Source of the DNA: Xanthomonas floridensis | GTDB taxonomy: Bacteria; Pseudomonadota; Gammaproteobacteria; Xanthomonadales; Xanthomonadaceae | DNA length: 64,000 nt | NCBI RefSeq assembly: GCF_001642575.1 | Contig: NZ_LXNG01000020.1 | Coordinates: forward strand, 39,097-103,096 | Direction of reading: 5' to 3' | Part shown: positions 9,091-18,642 of the stretch, in pieces | Numbering within the stretch: position 1 is the stretch's first letter | Layout: each line of letters opens with the position of its first letter | Notes under the pieces: generated by a model | Databases searched by the model: none | Told to the model about the DNA's origin: nothing | What the model saw: the letters and a program-made list of their open reading frames with translations, nothing else | Translations under genes and position numbers: made by a program

Positions 9091-10119
9091 TGTGATCCCT
9101 CAGTAGGTTGTTCATCCGGGGCATCTCTGGAAGATGGGGGATACCAAGCCAACCCAGCCCCCAGGAGCCCCGGATGAACCTGCATAAACATGCCCGTTTG
9201 AGCCCTCGCGGTCGAGCCCTGCTTGTGGATCGCATCCTTGTTCATGGGTTGCGCGTGGAAGAAGCGGCGCATGCGGCCGGTGTCAGCGTCCGAACGGCCT
9301 ACAAATGGCTCAAGCGCTTTAAGGAAGAGGGGGCAGAAGGGTTGACTGACCGTACCTCCCGGCCTCACAAGTGTCCCCATGCCACGCCTAAGCACGTCGT
9401 GGATCAGGTCATCGCGCAGCGCCGTGCACGCCATACGTATCGGCAGATCGCCCAGCAGTTGCCTGTTGCGCCGAGCACCATCGCGCGGTTGCTGCGCCGC
9501 GCCGGCCTGTACCGGCTGGCGGAGTTGGAGCCGGCGCTGCCGCACAATCGTTATGAGTACGCCCAACCCGGTCAACTGCTGCATCTGGACATCAAGAAGC
9601 TGGCCCGTTTCCGCCAGCCCGGCCACCGCGTGACCGATGATCGGACGGTCACCTCCTGCGGCATTGGCTGGGAGTACGTCCACCTGGCCATCGACGATCA
9701 CTCCCGCGTGGCCTTCGGCACCATCGAGCCCGATGAACGCGGCATCAGCGCCTGCAGGGCCCTGATGCAGGCGATTCGCTACTACCGCAGCCTGGGCGTG
9801 CGCTTGGAGCGCGTGTTGACCGACAACGGCGCCTGCTACAAATCACGACGCTTCCGACGCCTTGTCCGACGGCTCGGCCTGCGCCATCTGCGAACCCGAC
9901 CCTACACGCCGCGCACCAATGGCAAGGCGGAACGGCTGGTGCAGACCAGCCTGCGAGAATGGGCCTATGCGCGCTCCTATACCGACTCCACGCAACGGGC
10001 CAACGCCTTCCAGGGCTGGCTGCATCACTGCAACTGGCATCGGCCCCACGCCAGCCTCGGCTACAAGCCCCCCATCTCCCGAATTCCAATTCCAATGAAC
10101 AACGTGGTGGGTTTACACA
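9091..10119 (+). mobile_element. IS481-family insertion sequence
   Basis: This 1029-bp element is bounded by imperfect 25-bp terminal inverted repeats (TGTG...GTTGTTCAT on both ends, about 17 of 25 matching). It is flanked by a perfect 6-bp target duplication GCTAGC at 9085-9090 and 10120-10125. The NCTAGN target is the known preference of the IS481 group. One transposase gene fills it. Intact ends, duplication and ORF suggest a recent, possibly active insertion. The surrounding DNA is an intergenic repeat-type region, so no gene appears disrupted. Confidence 0.92.
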
Positions 10120-10124
10120 GCTAG
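9174..10124 (+). CDS. IS481-family transposase
   Basis: This 316-residue transposase catalyses cut and strand transfer of the surrounding element. An N-terminal helix-turn-helix (VEEAAHAAGVSVRTAYKWL, about residues 24-42) precedes an rve integrase core. The DDE residues are visible as Asp in LHLDIKK, Asp in LTDNGACY and Glu in GKAERLVQT. ATG 9174 was chosen because it gives the usual family start (MNLHKHARLSPRGR); a longer frame exists upstream. The last codon and the TAG stop extend past the IS end into the GCTAGC target duplication, so the target site supplies the stop. The frame is intact. Confidence 0.93.
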   Translation: MNLHKHARLSPRGRALLVDRILVHGLRVEEAAHAAGVSVRTAYKWLKRFKEEGAEGLTDRTSRPHKCPHATPKHVVDQVIAQRRARHTYRQIAQQLPVAPSTIARLLRRAGLYRLAELEPALPHNRYEYAQPGQLLHLDIKKLARFRQPGHRVTDDRTVTSCGIGWEYVHLAIDDHSRVAFGTIEPDERGISACRALMQAIRYYRSLGVRLERVLTDNGACYKSRRFRRLVRRLGLRHLRTRPYTPRTNGKAERLVQTSLREWAYARSYTDSTQRANAFQGWLHHCNWHRPHASLGYKPPISRIPIPMNNVVGLHS

Positions 10125-10358
10125 CGGCAGTGCCAGCTTCTGCTGCACTTAAGGTCGGTGCCTGCCACGGTTAGCCGCCGCAGCGCCGGACTCCATGTCA
10201 GCGCGCGCCACGCTAGCGACCGCAATCCTGCGCGCGGGTGTGCCTCTCCACTCACGGCCGCACTCGCCCCCCATGGCGCCCGCCGGGCATGAAGCCCCTC
10301 TCCCGCCAGAAGGGTTGGGGTGCGGGTACGTGCGCGCAGCAGGGATCAGTTGGCAGGC

Positions 10359-11288
10359 CTACGCCAGATGCTGGCGATACCGATCCTTCTCTGCGCTGAG
10401 CGCGATTTCCGCGCGCAGGAATACCTGCCCGATCGGTTCGTCCGCGCGGCTGGCGTGCGCTTCGCCCAGCAACACCGTCAGGCCCAGCGAGTGCTGTTGC
10501 TGGGCCACGTCGCGCAGGGCCTGCAGGGTGTGCTCGGCCTCCGGGCCGCGCAGCACGGCGATGAACTCGGCACTGTCGGTCACCCGGTCGATGCTGTTGC
10601 CGGGGCCCTGCACCAGCGTGGCGAAAGACTGGTCCAGCTGCTGCAGGGTGCGGCCGAGCAGGCGCTCGCTCTGGCGCTCGGCCAGTGCGGCCAGTTCCTG
10701 CACCTCCAGGATCACCAGGCGATACGGATCGTCGCTGGCGGCCTGGCCGGCCGCCGCCGCGGCCGGCTGCAGGATGGCATCGCGTTCCTGTTGCAAGGCG
10801 TGCTGGCGCGCATCCAGCAGGTTCATGGTGACCCGCGCCAACGCCTGCAGGCCGGTGCGCTGCATGTCGTTGAGCCGGCGCGGTTCGGTGTCCAGCACGC
10901 AGACGGTGCCCAGCGCCACACCCTCGGAAGTCACCAGCGGCATGCCGGCATAAAAGCGCGCGCCGGTCTCGCCGGTGACCACGGAAATCTCGCGGAAACG
11001 CGGGTCCTGGGTCAGGTCCGGCACTTCCATCAGATTGCTGGGCTCGCGGATGGCGTGGTCGCATACCGCCTGGCTGCGGTCGGTCTGCTGCAGGCCCAGG
11101 CCGAGCTGGGCCTTGAACCATTGGCGGTCGCGGTCCACCAGCGACATCAGCGCAATCGGCGTCTCGCACAGCGAGGCGGCCACCTGCACGATGTCCTGGT
11201 AGGTGTCTTCGGGCAGGCTGTCGACGATGCGATAACCGTCGAGCACCTGCTGGCGGGAGGCTTCGTCTGCCTTCGGCATCTCTTTCAT
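10359..11288 (-). CDS. GAF-domain protein with degenerate GGDEF domain
   Basis: This 309-residue protein has an N-terminal GAF domain (about residues 20-165; note LVDRDRQWFKA, VCDHAI, FYAGMPLV) and a C-terminal domain that aligns with GGDEF proteins. The catalytic signature is replaced by SAEFI, so cyclic-di-GMP synthesis is unlikely. Such domains often act as regulatory or GTP-binding modules. The GAF part closely resembles that of the GAF-PAS-GGDEF protein 3.7 kb away (LLDADRQWFKA), suggesting duplication. ATG 11288 gives MKEMPKADEA; no strong ribosome binding site is seen. No membrane segment is visible, so it is probably cytoplasmic. Confidence 0.8.
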   Translation of the reverse strand: MKEMPKADEASRQQVLDGYRIVDSLPEDTYQDIVQVAASLCETPIALMSLVDRDRQWFKAQLGLGLQQTDRSQAVCDHAIREPSNLMEVPDLTQDPRFREISVVTGETGARFYAGMPLVTSEGVALGTVCVLDTEPRRLNDMQRTGLQALARVTMNLLDARQHALQQERDAILQPAAAAAGQAASDDPYRLVILEVQELAALAERQSERLLGRTLQQLDQSFATLVQGPGNSIDRVTDSAEFIAVLRGPEAEHTLQALRDVAQQQHSLGLTVLLGEAHASRADEPIGQVFLRAEIALSAEKDRYRQHLA

Positions 11289-11374
11289 CGGATGAGCCAA
11301 GCACCTGCAATGGACAGTGCCCAAGCTTAACCGGCCCGACCGATAACGCAGCGTCGACAGTGGAGATGCCGGGT

Positions 11375-11409
11375 CACCCCGCCTGGGCTGCGCGCAGCCA
11401 GGCGGGGTG
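11375..11409 (-). terminator. Strong hairpin after M16 peptidase gene
   Basis: A 12-bp GC-rich stem (arms CACCCCGCCTGG and CCAGGCGGGGTG) with an 11-nt loop begins 10 bp past the stop of the minus-strand M16 gene. It lacks a T-run, so it may be a Rho-assisted terminator or a 3'-end stabiliser between the two tandem genes. Confidence 0.5.
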
Positions 11410-11418
11410 CGCGGGCCG

Positions 11419-14298
11419 TCAGCGTTTGACCGGCTTGCCGTCCACGTCCAGCACCTGCACCTCGCCGAGCTTGAGTGCACGCACCGGGGCTTCGATCTTC
11501 TTCAGGTCGCCCACGATCACCCAGGTCATGGCCTCGGGTTTGATGATCTGCGCAATGGCTTTCTGCGCCGCCGGTTGATCGATCGCTTCCAGACGCGGCT
11601 TGAGGGTCTGCACGTAATCGTCCGGGCGGTCGAACTGCACGATGCCTTCGATTGCGCCCAGCACCGCGCCAGTGGTTTCGAAGCTACCGGGCAGGGCGCG
11701 GATGCGCTGGTTCTTGATCTTTTCGATCTCCTCGCTGGTCAGCGGCTTGGCGCCGATCACCGCCGTGGCTTCCTTGAAGATCTCGTTGGCCGACTCGGCG
11801 GTCTTGTCGGTCTGTACCGGCGCGGAGAACATGTAGGGACGCTGGCCCTGCGCATCCATCATGCGGGTGCCGGCGCCGTAGGCCCAGCGCTTGTTCTCGC
11901 GCAGGTTCATGTTCAGACGCGAGGTGAAGGTGCCGCCGAAGGCACCGTTGGCCACGCCGATCGCCAGGTTGTCCGGCGTCTTGGTGGACGGGGCCAGCAG
12001 GCCGGCCAGGATCACCGACTGCGGTGCGTCCGGGCGGTTGATCAGGTAGACGCGCGGCTTGGGCTGCGCGGCTACCTCGACCAGGTTCTTTTTCGGCAGC
12101 GGGGTGGCCGGTGCCTTCCAGTCGCCGAACGCCGCGTCCAGCTGCGGAATGATCTGCGCCAGGGTGGTGTCGCCGGCCACCAGGATGCGCAGATTGTCCG
12201 GACGCAGCCACTGGCTGTGGAAGGCCTGCAGGTCCTTGGCATTGAGGCTCTTGATCGCCGCTTCGGTACCGCTGCCGGTGAGCGGAATGCCGTAGGGGTG
12301 CTGGTTGCCGAACAGCAGCGGTGGCAACGCGCGCAGCGCCAGGCTGTTGGGCTGGGTCTTTTCCTGCGCGATGCCGGACAGCCATTGCCCGCGCACGCGT
12401 TCGATGTCGGCGGTCTTGAAGGCCGGATTGCGCACGATGTCGGAGAACAGCTGCAGCGAGGGCTGCAACTGATCGTTGAGCGCATCCAGCGACGCGCTGC
12501 AGCTGTCCAGATCGCAGCCCACCGCCGTGATCGCGCCCAGGCGCTGGCGGCGCTGCGCCACTTCCACCGAATCCAGCGCGGCGGTGCTCTCGTTCATCAG
12601 CGCGGCGCTGAAGCTGGCGGTGCCAAGCTTCTTGCCTTGGTCGGCGGCATAACCGGCGTCGAACAGCAACTCCACCTGGGTGACCGGGATGGTGTGGCGC
12701 TCGGCCAGAATCACTTCGATACCGTTCTTCAGCTTGCCGCGCTGCAGTTTGGGGAAGCTCAGGTCCGGGAACTTCTCGGTGCTCGGCACGCCCTTGCTGC
12801 GATCGAGCGTGCTGGCGACGGTCTTGTAGCTGGCGGCGGCCGGCAGCTTGGGCGCCGGCTTGCCCGGCTCGGCGGCGCGTGCCACCACTGCCTTGTCCTC
12901 GGCCGCCGGGTCGAAGTCCTTGCCGGCCGGCAACACCGTCAGCAGATAGTCGCCCTTGCCGAACCAGCTGGCGGCGGCTTGCTTGACGCTGTCCACGGTG
13001 GCGGCCTGGCCGCGCTGCAGGTCCTTCTTGTAGGCGCCCGGGTCGCCGCGATAGACCTGGCCCTCGGCCAGGATCACCGCCTTGCCGGTGAAGCCGCCCA
13101 CCTTTTCCAGCCCGCGCACGAAGCCGGCGCGGTAGGCCACTTGCGCGCGCTGCAGTTCGTCGGCGGTCGGGCCCTGGGCGATGAACTTCTTGAGTTCTTC
13201 GTCGATGACCGCTTCGACCTTGGCCGGGTCCACGCCGTCCTTCACGTCGGCCTGGATCTGCATCTGGCTGGACAGGGCGAACGGCTGGATCGACGCGGAC
13301 ACGTCATCGACCAGGTTGTCCTGATAGACCAGCCGCTGGTACAGCCGCGAGGTCTTGCCACCGCCGAGCACGGTGGTGGCAAGATCCAGCTGGATCATGT
13401 CGTCGGTGCCCAGCTGCGGCGCGGCCCAGGTGCGGTAGATGCGCGGCTGCGAGACGTGGTCGTGCTGCACGCCGCGCTTCTGCGCGGCCAGCGGAGTCAC
13501 CCACGGCTGCTGGCGCGCCACCGGCTTGCCGGACGGGATATCGCCAAAGTATTGCGCGGCCTTGGCGCGCGCCTGCGCCACGGTGATGTCGCCGGCCAGC
13601 ACCAGGGTGGTGTTGGCGGCGCCGTAGTTGTCGTTGAACCACTGTTTGACGTCGCCCAGCGAGGCCGCGTCCAGATCTTCCATCGACCCGATGGTGTCGT
13701 GCTGGTACGGGTGATTGGCCGGGAACAGGTTGGACAGGATGTTCTGGTCCACGCGGCCGTACGGGCGGTTCTCGCCCTGGCGTTTTTCGTTCTGCACCAC
13801 GCCGCGCTGGGTATCGAGTTCTTCCTGGCCGATCGCACCGAGCAGGTGGCCCATGCGGTCCGATTCCAGCCACAGCGCGGTATCCAGCGCGGTAGTCGGC
13901 ACGGTCTCGAAGTAGTTGGTGCGGTCGAACCAGGTGGTGCCGTTCATGTCGGTGGTGCCGACTTTTTCCAACGGCGCGAAGAAGCTGCCCTTGTTGTTCT
14001 CCGAGCCGGAGAACATCAGGTGCTCGAACAGATGCGCAAAGCCGGTCTTGCCGGCCGGCTCGTCGCCGGACCCGATGTGGTACCAGATGCTCACCGCCAC
14101 CACCGGCGCCTTGTGGTCTTCGTGCACCACCACGGTCAGACCGTTGGGCAGGGTGAAGCGGGTATAGGCGATGTCGGGAATGGCGCTGCTGGCCGCCGGC
14201 TTGGACAGGCTGGCCGGGGCGGCAGCGACGGCGGGAGCAACGGTACCGGCAGCGACGCCGAGCACACTGGCGATCAACAGGGACAGCGGACGCAGCAT
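11419..14298 (-). CDS. Exported M16-family zinc metallopeptidase, two-repeat
   Basis: This 959-residue protein is a fused insulinase-type peptidase. A signal peptide (MLRPLSLLIASVLG...AVAAAP) directs it to the periplasm. The first M16 half carries the inverted zinc motif HLFEH (HxxEH) with a downstream Glu; the second half, from about residue 530, lacks the motif and serves as the non-catalytic partner of the clam-shell. Length fits the one-chain two-repeat group (about 950). ATG 14298 has a good GGAG ribosome binding site 6-7 nt upstream. It probably degrades signal peptides or small peptides in the periplasm; its substrate is unknown. Confidence 0.92.
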   Translation of the reverse strand: MLRPLSLLIASVLGVAAGTVAPAVAAAPASLSKPAASSAIPDIAYTRFTLPNGLTVVVHEDHKAPVVAVSIWYHIGSGDEPAGKTGFAHLFEHLMFSGSENNKGSFFAPLEKVGTTDMNGTTWFDRTNYFETVPTTALDTALWLESDRMGHLLGAIGQEELDTQRGVVQNEKRQGENRPYGRVDQNILSNLFPANHPYQHDTIGSMEDLDAASLGDVKQWFNDNYGAANTTLVLAGDITVAQARAKAAQYFGDIPSGKPVARQQPWVTPLAAQKRGVQHDHVSQPRIYRTWAAPQLGTDDMIQLDLATTVLGGGKTSRLYQRLVYQDNLVDDVSASIQPFALSSQMQIQADVKDGVDPAKVEAVIDEELKKFIAQGPTADELQRAQVAYRAGFVRGLEKVGGFTGKAVILAEGQVYRGDPGAYKKDLQRGQAATVDSVKQAAASWFGKGDYLLTVLPAGKDFDPAAEDKAVVARAAEPGKPAPKLPAAASYKTVASTLDRSKGVPSTEKFPDLSFPKLQRGKLKNGIEVILAERHTIPVTQVELLFDAGYAADQGKKLGTASFSAALMNESTAALDSVEVAQRRQRLGAITAVGCDLDSCSASLDALNDQLQPSLQLFSDIVRNPAFKTADIERVRGQWLSGIAQEKTQPNSLALRALPPLLFGNQHPYGIPLTGSGTEAAIKSLNAKDLQAFHSQWLRPDNLRILVAGDTTLAQIIPQLDAAFGDWKAPATPLPKKNLVEVAAQPKPRVYLINRPDAPQSVILAGLLAPSTKTPDNLAIGVANGAFGGTFTSRLNMNLRENKRWAYGAGTRMMDAQGQRPYMFSAPVQTDKTAESANEIFKEATAVIGAKPLTSEEIEKIKNQRIRALPGSFETTGAVLGAIEGIVQFDRPDDYVQTLKPRLEAIDQPAAQKAIAQIIKPEAMTWVIVGDLKKIEAPVRALKLGEVQVLDVDGKPVKR

Positions 14299-14941
14299 GT
14301 GACACTCCAGAACAGGGCAATCGGCCGAGGGTAGTGGCTGCCTGGCGAGGCCGCAAATGCTGTTCGGCAGGGTGGCGGCGGGTCGCGGCAGGGCAGTGAA
14401 GCCGGCGCGTCTGAGCGGCAGCAAGGGCGGGACTGGGCATGGGGCGGCGCTGGTGGGTCGCCGCCGCTGTGGTGGTTGGGCGGTGCGGGGCCGCGCAGCG
14501 GGCGGGTCAGCCGCACGGAACCGGCCAGGGTGTGCTGCCCCTCCGGCGGGCGACATTGGCCGATGCTGACGCTGCGCAGGCGTCGCGATGCTGAACTGCG
14601 CGCAGCTGCCAAAACTCCCGTGCTCACCGCCAGGCGGGCGCGGCCGGTGCTCGGTGCGGCATGCGCCCCTCGTACCTTCCGGTTGCTCCGCGCCGTCCGC
14701 ACCCACCTGGCGACCGCTCGCTACCTGTTGGTAGCCACTCCAAGCACAAAGGCAGGGTGCGTCCACGCCGCCCTCGCAATCAGAGTTTGCACACGCGCCG
14801 GGGAACCGCAGTCGACCCCGTTGTACGGCGATGCCGACGCGGCCGCGTCAACGAACGCGGCCGCGGGCGCTTAAGTTGGCCATCGCCTCGCCGTTACCTG
14901 GTGCGACCTACCTTGACCCGATGTCACCTGCCGACCACGCC
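14299..14941. other. Divergent intergenic region with repeat copy 2
   Basis: This 640-bp region lies between the divergent M16 and GAF-PAS-GGDEF genes and must hold both promoters. The central 14622-14744 is the second copy of the dispersed repeat. No supported gene was found. Confidence 0.5.
14622..14744 (+). repeat. About 120-bp dispersed intergenic repeat, copy 2
   Basis: This is the second copy of the repeat at 7401-7521, in the same orientation and about 85 percent identical by eye. Differences are spread as single substitutions and a short variable patch after GGTGCGGCATG, as expected of non-coding DNA. Confidence 0.75.
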
Positions 14942-17527
14942 ATGACTGCCCCGTTGCCACCCGTGCCGATCCCCGCCAACGACGCCCAGCGCGTGGAAGC
15001 GGTGCGCCGGCTGGAAGTGCTCGATACCGAGGCCGAAGCCGAGTTCGACGACATCGCCTGGCTGGCCGCGCACGTGACCGGCGCCCCGATGGCGCTGGTG
15101 TCGCTGCTCGACGCGGACCGGCAATGGTTCAAGGCACGCTGCGGGACCGACCTGGAAGGCACGCCGCGCAGCGTGTCGTTCTGCTCGCACACGGTGATGG
15201 GCACCGAGCTGATGGAAGTGCCCGATGCGGAGGCTGACCCGCGCTTCGTCAATAACCCGCTGGTGACCAACGCGCCCGGCGTGCGCTCGTATGCAGGCGT
15301 GCCGCTGATCGGCCGCGAAGGCTACGCCTACGGCACCCTGTGCACGCTCAGCACCCGATCGCGCGTGCTCGAGGACCAGCAGAAGCAGGCGCTGATCCGG
15401 CTGGCGCGACAGGCGGTCAGCCAGCTGGAAGCCCGCCGCGATCGGCTGGCCGCACAGGCGCAGCGGAAGACCCTGAGCATGTTGCTGGAAGCCATGCCCG
15501 ATGGCGTGGTGGCCTGCGGCACCGATGGCCTGCTGCGCGAGTTCAATCATGCTGCGCGGCAATGGCACGGCGCCGACCCGCGCGTGCTGCCACCGGCGCA
15601 ATGGGCGCAGCACTTCGATCTGTATACCGCCGACGGCAATACGCTGTTGCCCACCGACGCCATTCCGCTGCTGCGCGCCTGGCGCGGCGAGCACGTGCGC
15701 AATGCCGAACTGGTGATCCGTGCCACCGGCCAGCCGGCACGTAGCGTGCTGTGCAATGCGGACCCGGTGGTGGGCGACAAGGGCACCGCGCTGGGCGCGG
15801 TCTGCGTGATGCATGACATCACCCAGCTCAAGGACGCCTCGGCGGCGTTATCGGCCGAGCGCGCACGGTTGCAGGCGCTGGTGGACGCTTCGCAGGACGT
15901 GGCGATCATCGCCTTCGATCCACAGGGCCGGATCGAGCTGTTCAATCCCGGTGCCGAACAGTTGCTGGGCTATACGGCCGAAGAGGTCCTGGGTAGCGGC
16001 CCGGCACGCTTCCATCTGCAGGCCGAGCTCGAACGGCATATGGCCACCCTGGCGCTGTCGCCCCCGTCGTACGTGAAGTTGGCCGCGGCTGCGGCCGGCG
16101 ACATGTTGGGTGAAGAACTCTGGACCCTGGTGCGCAAGGACGGCGAGCTGCGCCGCGTGCGCCTGTGCTTCAACATCATCCACGATGCGCAGCAGGGCGT
16201 GGCCGGCTATCTGGCGATGGCCATCGACGTCACCGCCGAGCTGCAGGCGCAGGCCGCCGCGCAATTGGCGGCAGAACGGTTTGCCGGTGCCTTCGAAACC
16301 GCGCCGCAGGGCATGGCCATCGTGTCGCTGGAAGGCGCCTGGCGCGACGTCAATCCGTCGCTGTGCAGCATCCTGGGCTATCCACGGGAGCAGCTGCTGC
16401 GCACCACCTTCCAGCAGATCACCTATCCGGAGGATCTGGATATGGACCTGAAGCTGGTGCAGGAATTGATCGACGGCAAACGCGACAGCTACAGCCTGGC
16501 CAAGCGCTATATCAGCCAGCAGGGTGCGGTGATCTGGGCGCAGTTGTCGGTGTCGCTGGTGCGCGACGGCAGCGGCGCGCCGGTGCATTTTGTTTCGCAG
16601 ATCCAGGATGTCACCGAGCGCCATGTCGCCGCCGAGCGCCTGGCCGAAAGCGAAGCGCGGCTGCGGGCCATCAGTGATGCCACGCCGGCGCTGGTCAGTC
16701 AGTTCGATGCCAGCCAGCGCTGTCTGTTTGCCAACGAAGCGCACCGCGACTGGCTGGGCGTGGAGCCCGCCAGTCTGGTCGGCACGCCCATCACCCATCT
16801 GCTCGGCGCAGCGCTCAGCGTTCCCGCCCGCACCGCGCTGGCACAGGTGGCGGCCGGACAACGCGCCAGCTTCGAACATGTGCTGCGGATCGGCAGCACG
16901 CCACGCGATGTGGAGATCACCCTGGTGCCGGAAACCCGCCGTTCGCGTGCGGGCATGCAAGGCTTCTTCCTGATGGCGCAGGACGTCACCGCGCACAAGA
17001 CCCTGCACCGCCTGATGCACGAGCGCGCCACCCGCGATGCGCTGACCGGCCTGCCCAACCGCCACGCCTGGACCGAGGCCTTGCAGGCCGCAGTGGTGCA
17101 GGCGCAGCAGTTGCAGCTCGCGGTGGCGGTGATGTTCCTGGACCTGGATGGCTTCAAGCGCATCAACGACACCTACGGCCACCGCGCCGGCGATGCAGTG
17201 CTGGTGGCGTTCGGTCATTGCCTGCAACGCGCAGCGGGCGAGCGCTATCTGGTGGCACGCCTGGCCGGCGACGAATTCGTGGTGCTGCTGGACGACCTGC
17301 AGGATCCGCAGGCCGAATGCGCTGCAGTGGCTCAACGGATTCGTCACGAGGCCGCAGCGGGCGCCGTGTTCGGCGAGCAACACCTCCCGATCCACTCAAG
17401 CATCGGCGTAGCCTGGCAACAGGGCCAACAGGCCGATGCTGCCAGCCTGATGCATGCGGCAGACGAAGCGATGTACGCGGTCAAACGTGCGCGTTCGCCG
17501 GCCGGGCAAGCAGCGTCCCGGCGCTGA
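14942..17527 (+). CDS. GAF-PAS-GGDEF diguanylate cyclase (sensor)
   Basis: This 861-residue soluble protein has an N-terminal GAF domain (about 15-165), three or four PAS modules with PAC segments (about 180-690; note FNPGAEQLLGYTAEEVLG and VNPSLCSILGYPREQLL), and a C-terminal GGDEF domain (about 700-850). The active-site motif is AGDEF, a variant compatible with cyclase activity, preceded by DALTGLPNRH and FLDLDGFKRIND. It probably makes cyclic-di-GMP in response to an intracellular signal. No membrane helices or EAL domain are present. ATG 14942 is used; ATG 14921 is also possible and neither has a clear ribosome binding site. It is a GAF paralogue of the degenerate protein nearby. Confidence 0.9.
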   Translation: MTAPLPPVPIPANDAQRVEAVRRLEVLDTEAEAEFDDIAWLAAHVTGAPMALVSLLDADRQWFKARCGTDLEGTPRSVSFCSHTVMGTELMEVPDAEADPRFVNNPLVTNAPGVRSYAGVPLIGREGYAYGTLCTLSTRSRVLEDQQKQALIRLARQAVSQLEARRDRLAAQAQRKTLSMLLEAMPDGVVACGTDGLLREFNHAARQWHGADPRVLPPAQWAQHFDLYTADGNTLLPTDAIPLLRAWRGEHVRNAELVIRATGQPARSVLCNADPVVGDKGTALGAVCVMHDITQLKDASAALSAERARLQALVDASQDVAIIAFDPQGRIELFNPGAEQLLGYTAEEVLGSGPARFHLQAELERHMATLALSPPSYVKLAAAAAGDMLGEELWTLVRKDGELRRVRLCFNIIHDAQQGVAGYLAMAIDVTAELQAQAAAQLAAERFAGAFETAPQGMAIVSLEGAWRDVNPSLCSILGYPREQLLRTTFQQITYPEDLDMDLKLVQELIDGKRDSYSLAKRYISQQGAVIWAQLSVSLVRDGSGAPVHFVSQIQDVTERHVAAERLAESEARLRAISDATPALVSQFDASQRCLFANEAHRDWLGVEPASLVGTPITHLLGAALSVPARTALAQVAAGQRASFEHVLRIGSTPRDVEITLVPETRRSRAGMQGFFLMAQDVTAHKTLHRLMHERATRDALTGLPNRHAWTEALQAAVVQAQQLQLAVAVMFLDLDGFKRINDTYGHRAGDAVLVAFGHCLQRAAGERYLVARLAGDEFVVLLDDLQDPQAECAAVAQRIRHEAAAGAVFGEQHLPIHSSIGVAWQQGQQADAASLMHAADEAMYAVKRARSPAGQAASRR

Positions 17528-17548
17528 GAGCGATGTGCTGAGTGAGCG

Positions 17549-17568
17549 CTGCCTGCAGCTGCAGGCAG
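17549..17568. terminator. 20-bp perfect palindrome between convergent genes
   Basis: CTGCCTGCAGCTGCAGGCAG is a perfect palindrome lying between the stops of the plus-strand GGDEF gene and the minus-strand SDR gene. Its place suggests a bidirectional terminator, though there is no loop or T-run. Confidence 0.35.
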
Positions 17569-17583
17569 TACGTGTCGCTTGGC

Positions 17584-18471
17584 TCAGTTGCGCATCAGCG
17601 CAAGATCGGCGAGCAGGCCCGGACCGGTCGGATGCCATCCCAGGCGCTGCTGGGTCTGCGTGCCGGATGCGGGCAGGTCGTGCATGGCAAAGCGCGTCAG
17701 CCAGCCAAAATGCGCCTGCGCCTGTTCTGGCGGCAACGCGGCCACAGGCACGTTCACGCCACGGCCAATGGCCTCGGCGATCTCGCGCAGCGGCACGCCT
17801 TGTTCGGCAACCGCGTGATACTTGCTGCCGGCATTGCCTGTTTCCGCCGCCAATGTGTACAAGCGCGCAGCATCCAGCAGGTGCGTTGCCGGCCAGCGGT
17901 TGCTGCCATCACCCACAAACGCCGAGCGCCCGGTTGCGCGCGCCAGCTCGATGAGGTGGCTGACCAGACCTTGCTTGATCTGGTCGTGTACCTGCGGGAG
18001 CCGTACCACTGACACGTTGACGCCACGCTGCAGCAACGACTCCGCGGCTTCTTCCGAGGCGGCGCGCGGCAACACGCTCGAACTGGCGATCGGGTTGGTT
18101 TCCAACGCGGGCTCGCCCGCAGTGGCATTTGCGGTGCCGGTGGTAGAGGTGGTCACCAACGGGCGCTGCGAGCCGGCCAGTGCCGAGCCGAGCACGTCGA
18201 TGACGCGGCGGTCTGCCTCGCAATTGGCCACAAACTGCGAGAAATCGTGATTGAACGCGGTGTGGATGACGGCATCGGCCTGCGCTGCTGCCTGGCGCAG
18301 CGTGCCGAGGTCCTCGAGTGTGCCGCGCTGCACCTGTGCGCCGGCTGCCAGCAGCGTGGCTGCGGCCGTGTCCGAGCGTGCGAGCCCGATGACGTGGTGG
18401 CCGGCATGCAGGAGATCGGCGACGACGGCAGTGCCGATGAATCCGGTGGCGCCGGTGACGAAAATGCGCAT
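17584..18471 (-). CDS. NAD(P)-dependent epimerase/dehydratase family protein
   Basis: This 295-residue protein is an atypical or extended short-chain dehydrogenase. The N-terminal Rossmann motif GATGFIGTAVV (GxxGxxG, residues 7-17) binds NAD(P). The usual catalytic YxxxK is not obvious; VTTSTTGTANA occupies the region after the strand that normally carries the active-site Ser, so the enzyme may be an NmrA-like or reductase-type member. It lies 171 bp downstream of a TetR regulator on the same strand, and the two probably form a stress or detoxification unit. Substrate is unknown. Confidence 0.8.
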   Translation of the reverse strand: MRIFVTGATGFIGTAVVADLLHAGHHVIGLARSDTAAATLLAAGAQVQRGTLEDLGTLRQAAAQADAVIHTAFNHDFSQFVANCEADRRVIDVLGSALAGSQRPLVTTSTTGTANATAGEPALETNPIASSSVLPRAASEEAAESLLQRGVNVSVVRLPQVHDQIKQGLVSHLIELARATGRSAFVGDGSNRWPATHLLDAARLYTLAAETGNAGSKYHAVAEQGVPLREIAEAIGRGVNVPVAALPPEQAQAHFGWLTRFAMHDLPASGTQTQQRLGWHPTGPGLLADLALMRN

Positions 18472-18642
18472 TGCGTGTGCTCTTTGAGGAAGGTGGCCAG
18501 AGCGACCATGCTGAGAGCAATCAGCCCGTTGCGAAACTCGCATTGGCCGCGCCGCCAATACGCCTGCAACGTCGGCCGATCCACGCAGCGGCGGTCAGTC
18601 TGCTGGCATGACTGCTCGCATTTCAAAGCCTCCAGGCGATCG

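Noticed and set aside
11407..14334. A 975-codon plus-strand open frame opposite the M16 peptidase gene
   Set aside because: It is a mirror of codon bias in GC-rich DNA; the protein is low-complexity Gly/Ala/Arg/His/Gln with no domain, while the minus strand encodes a clear M16 enzyme.
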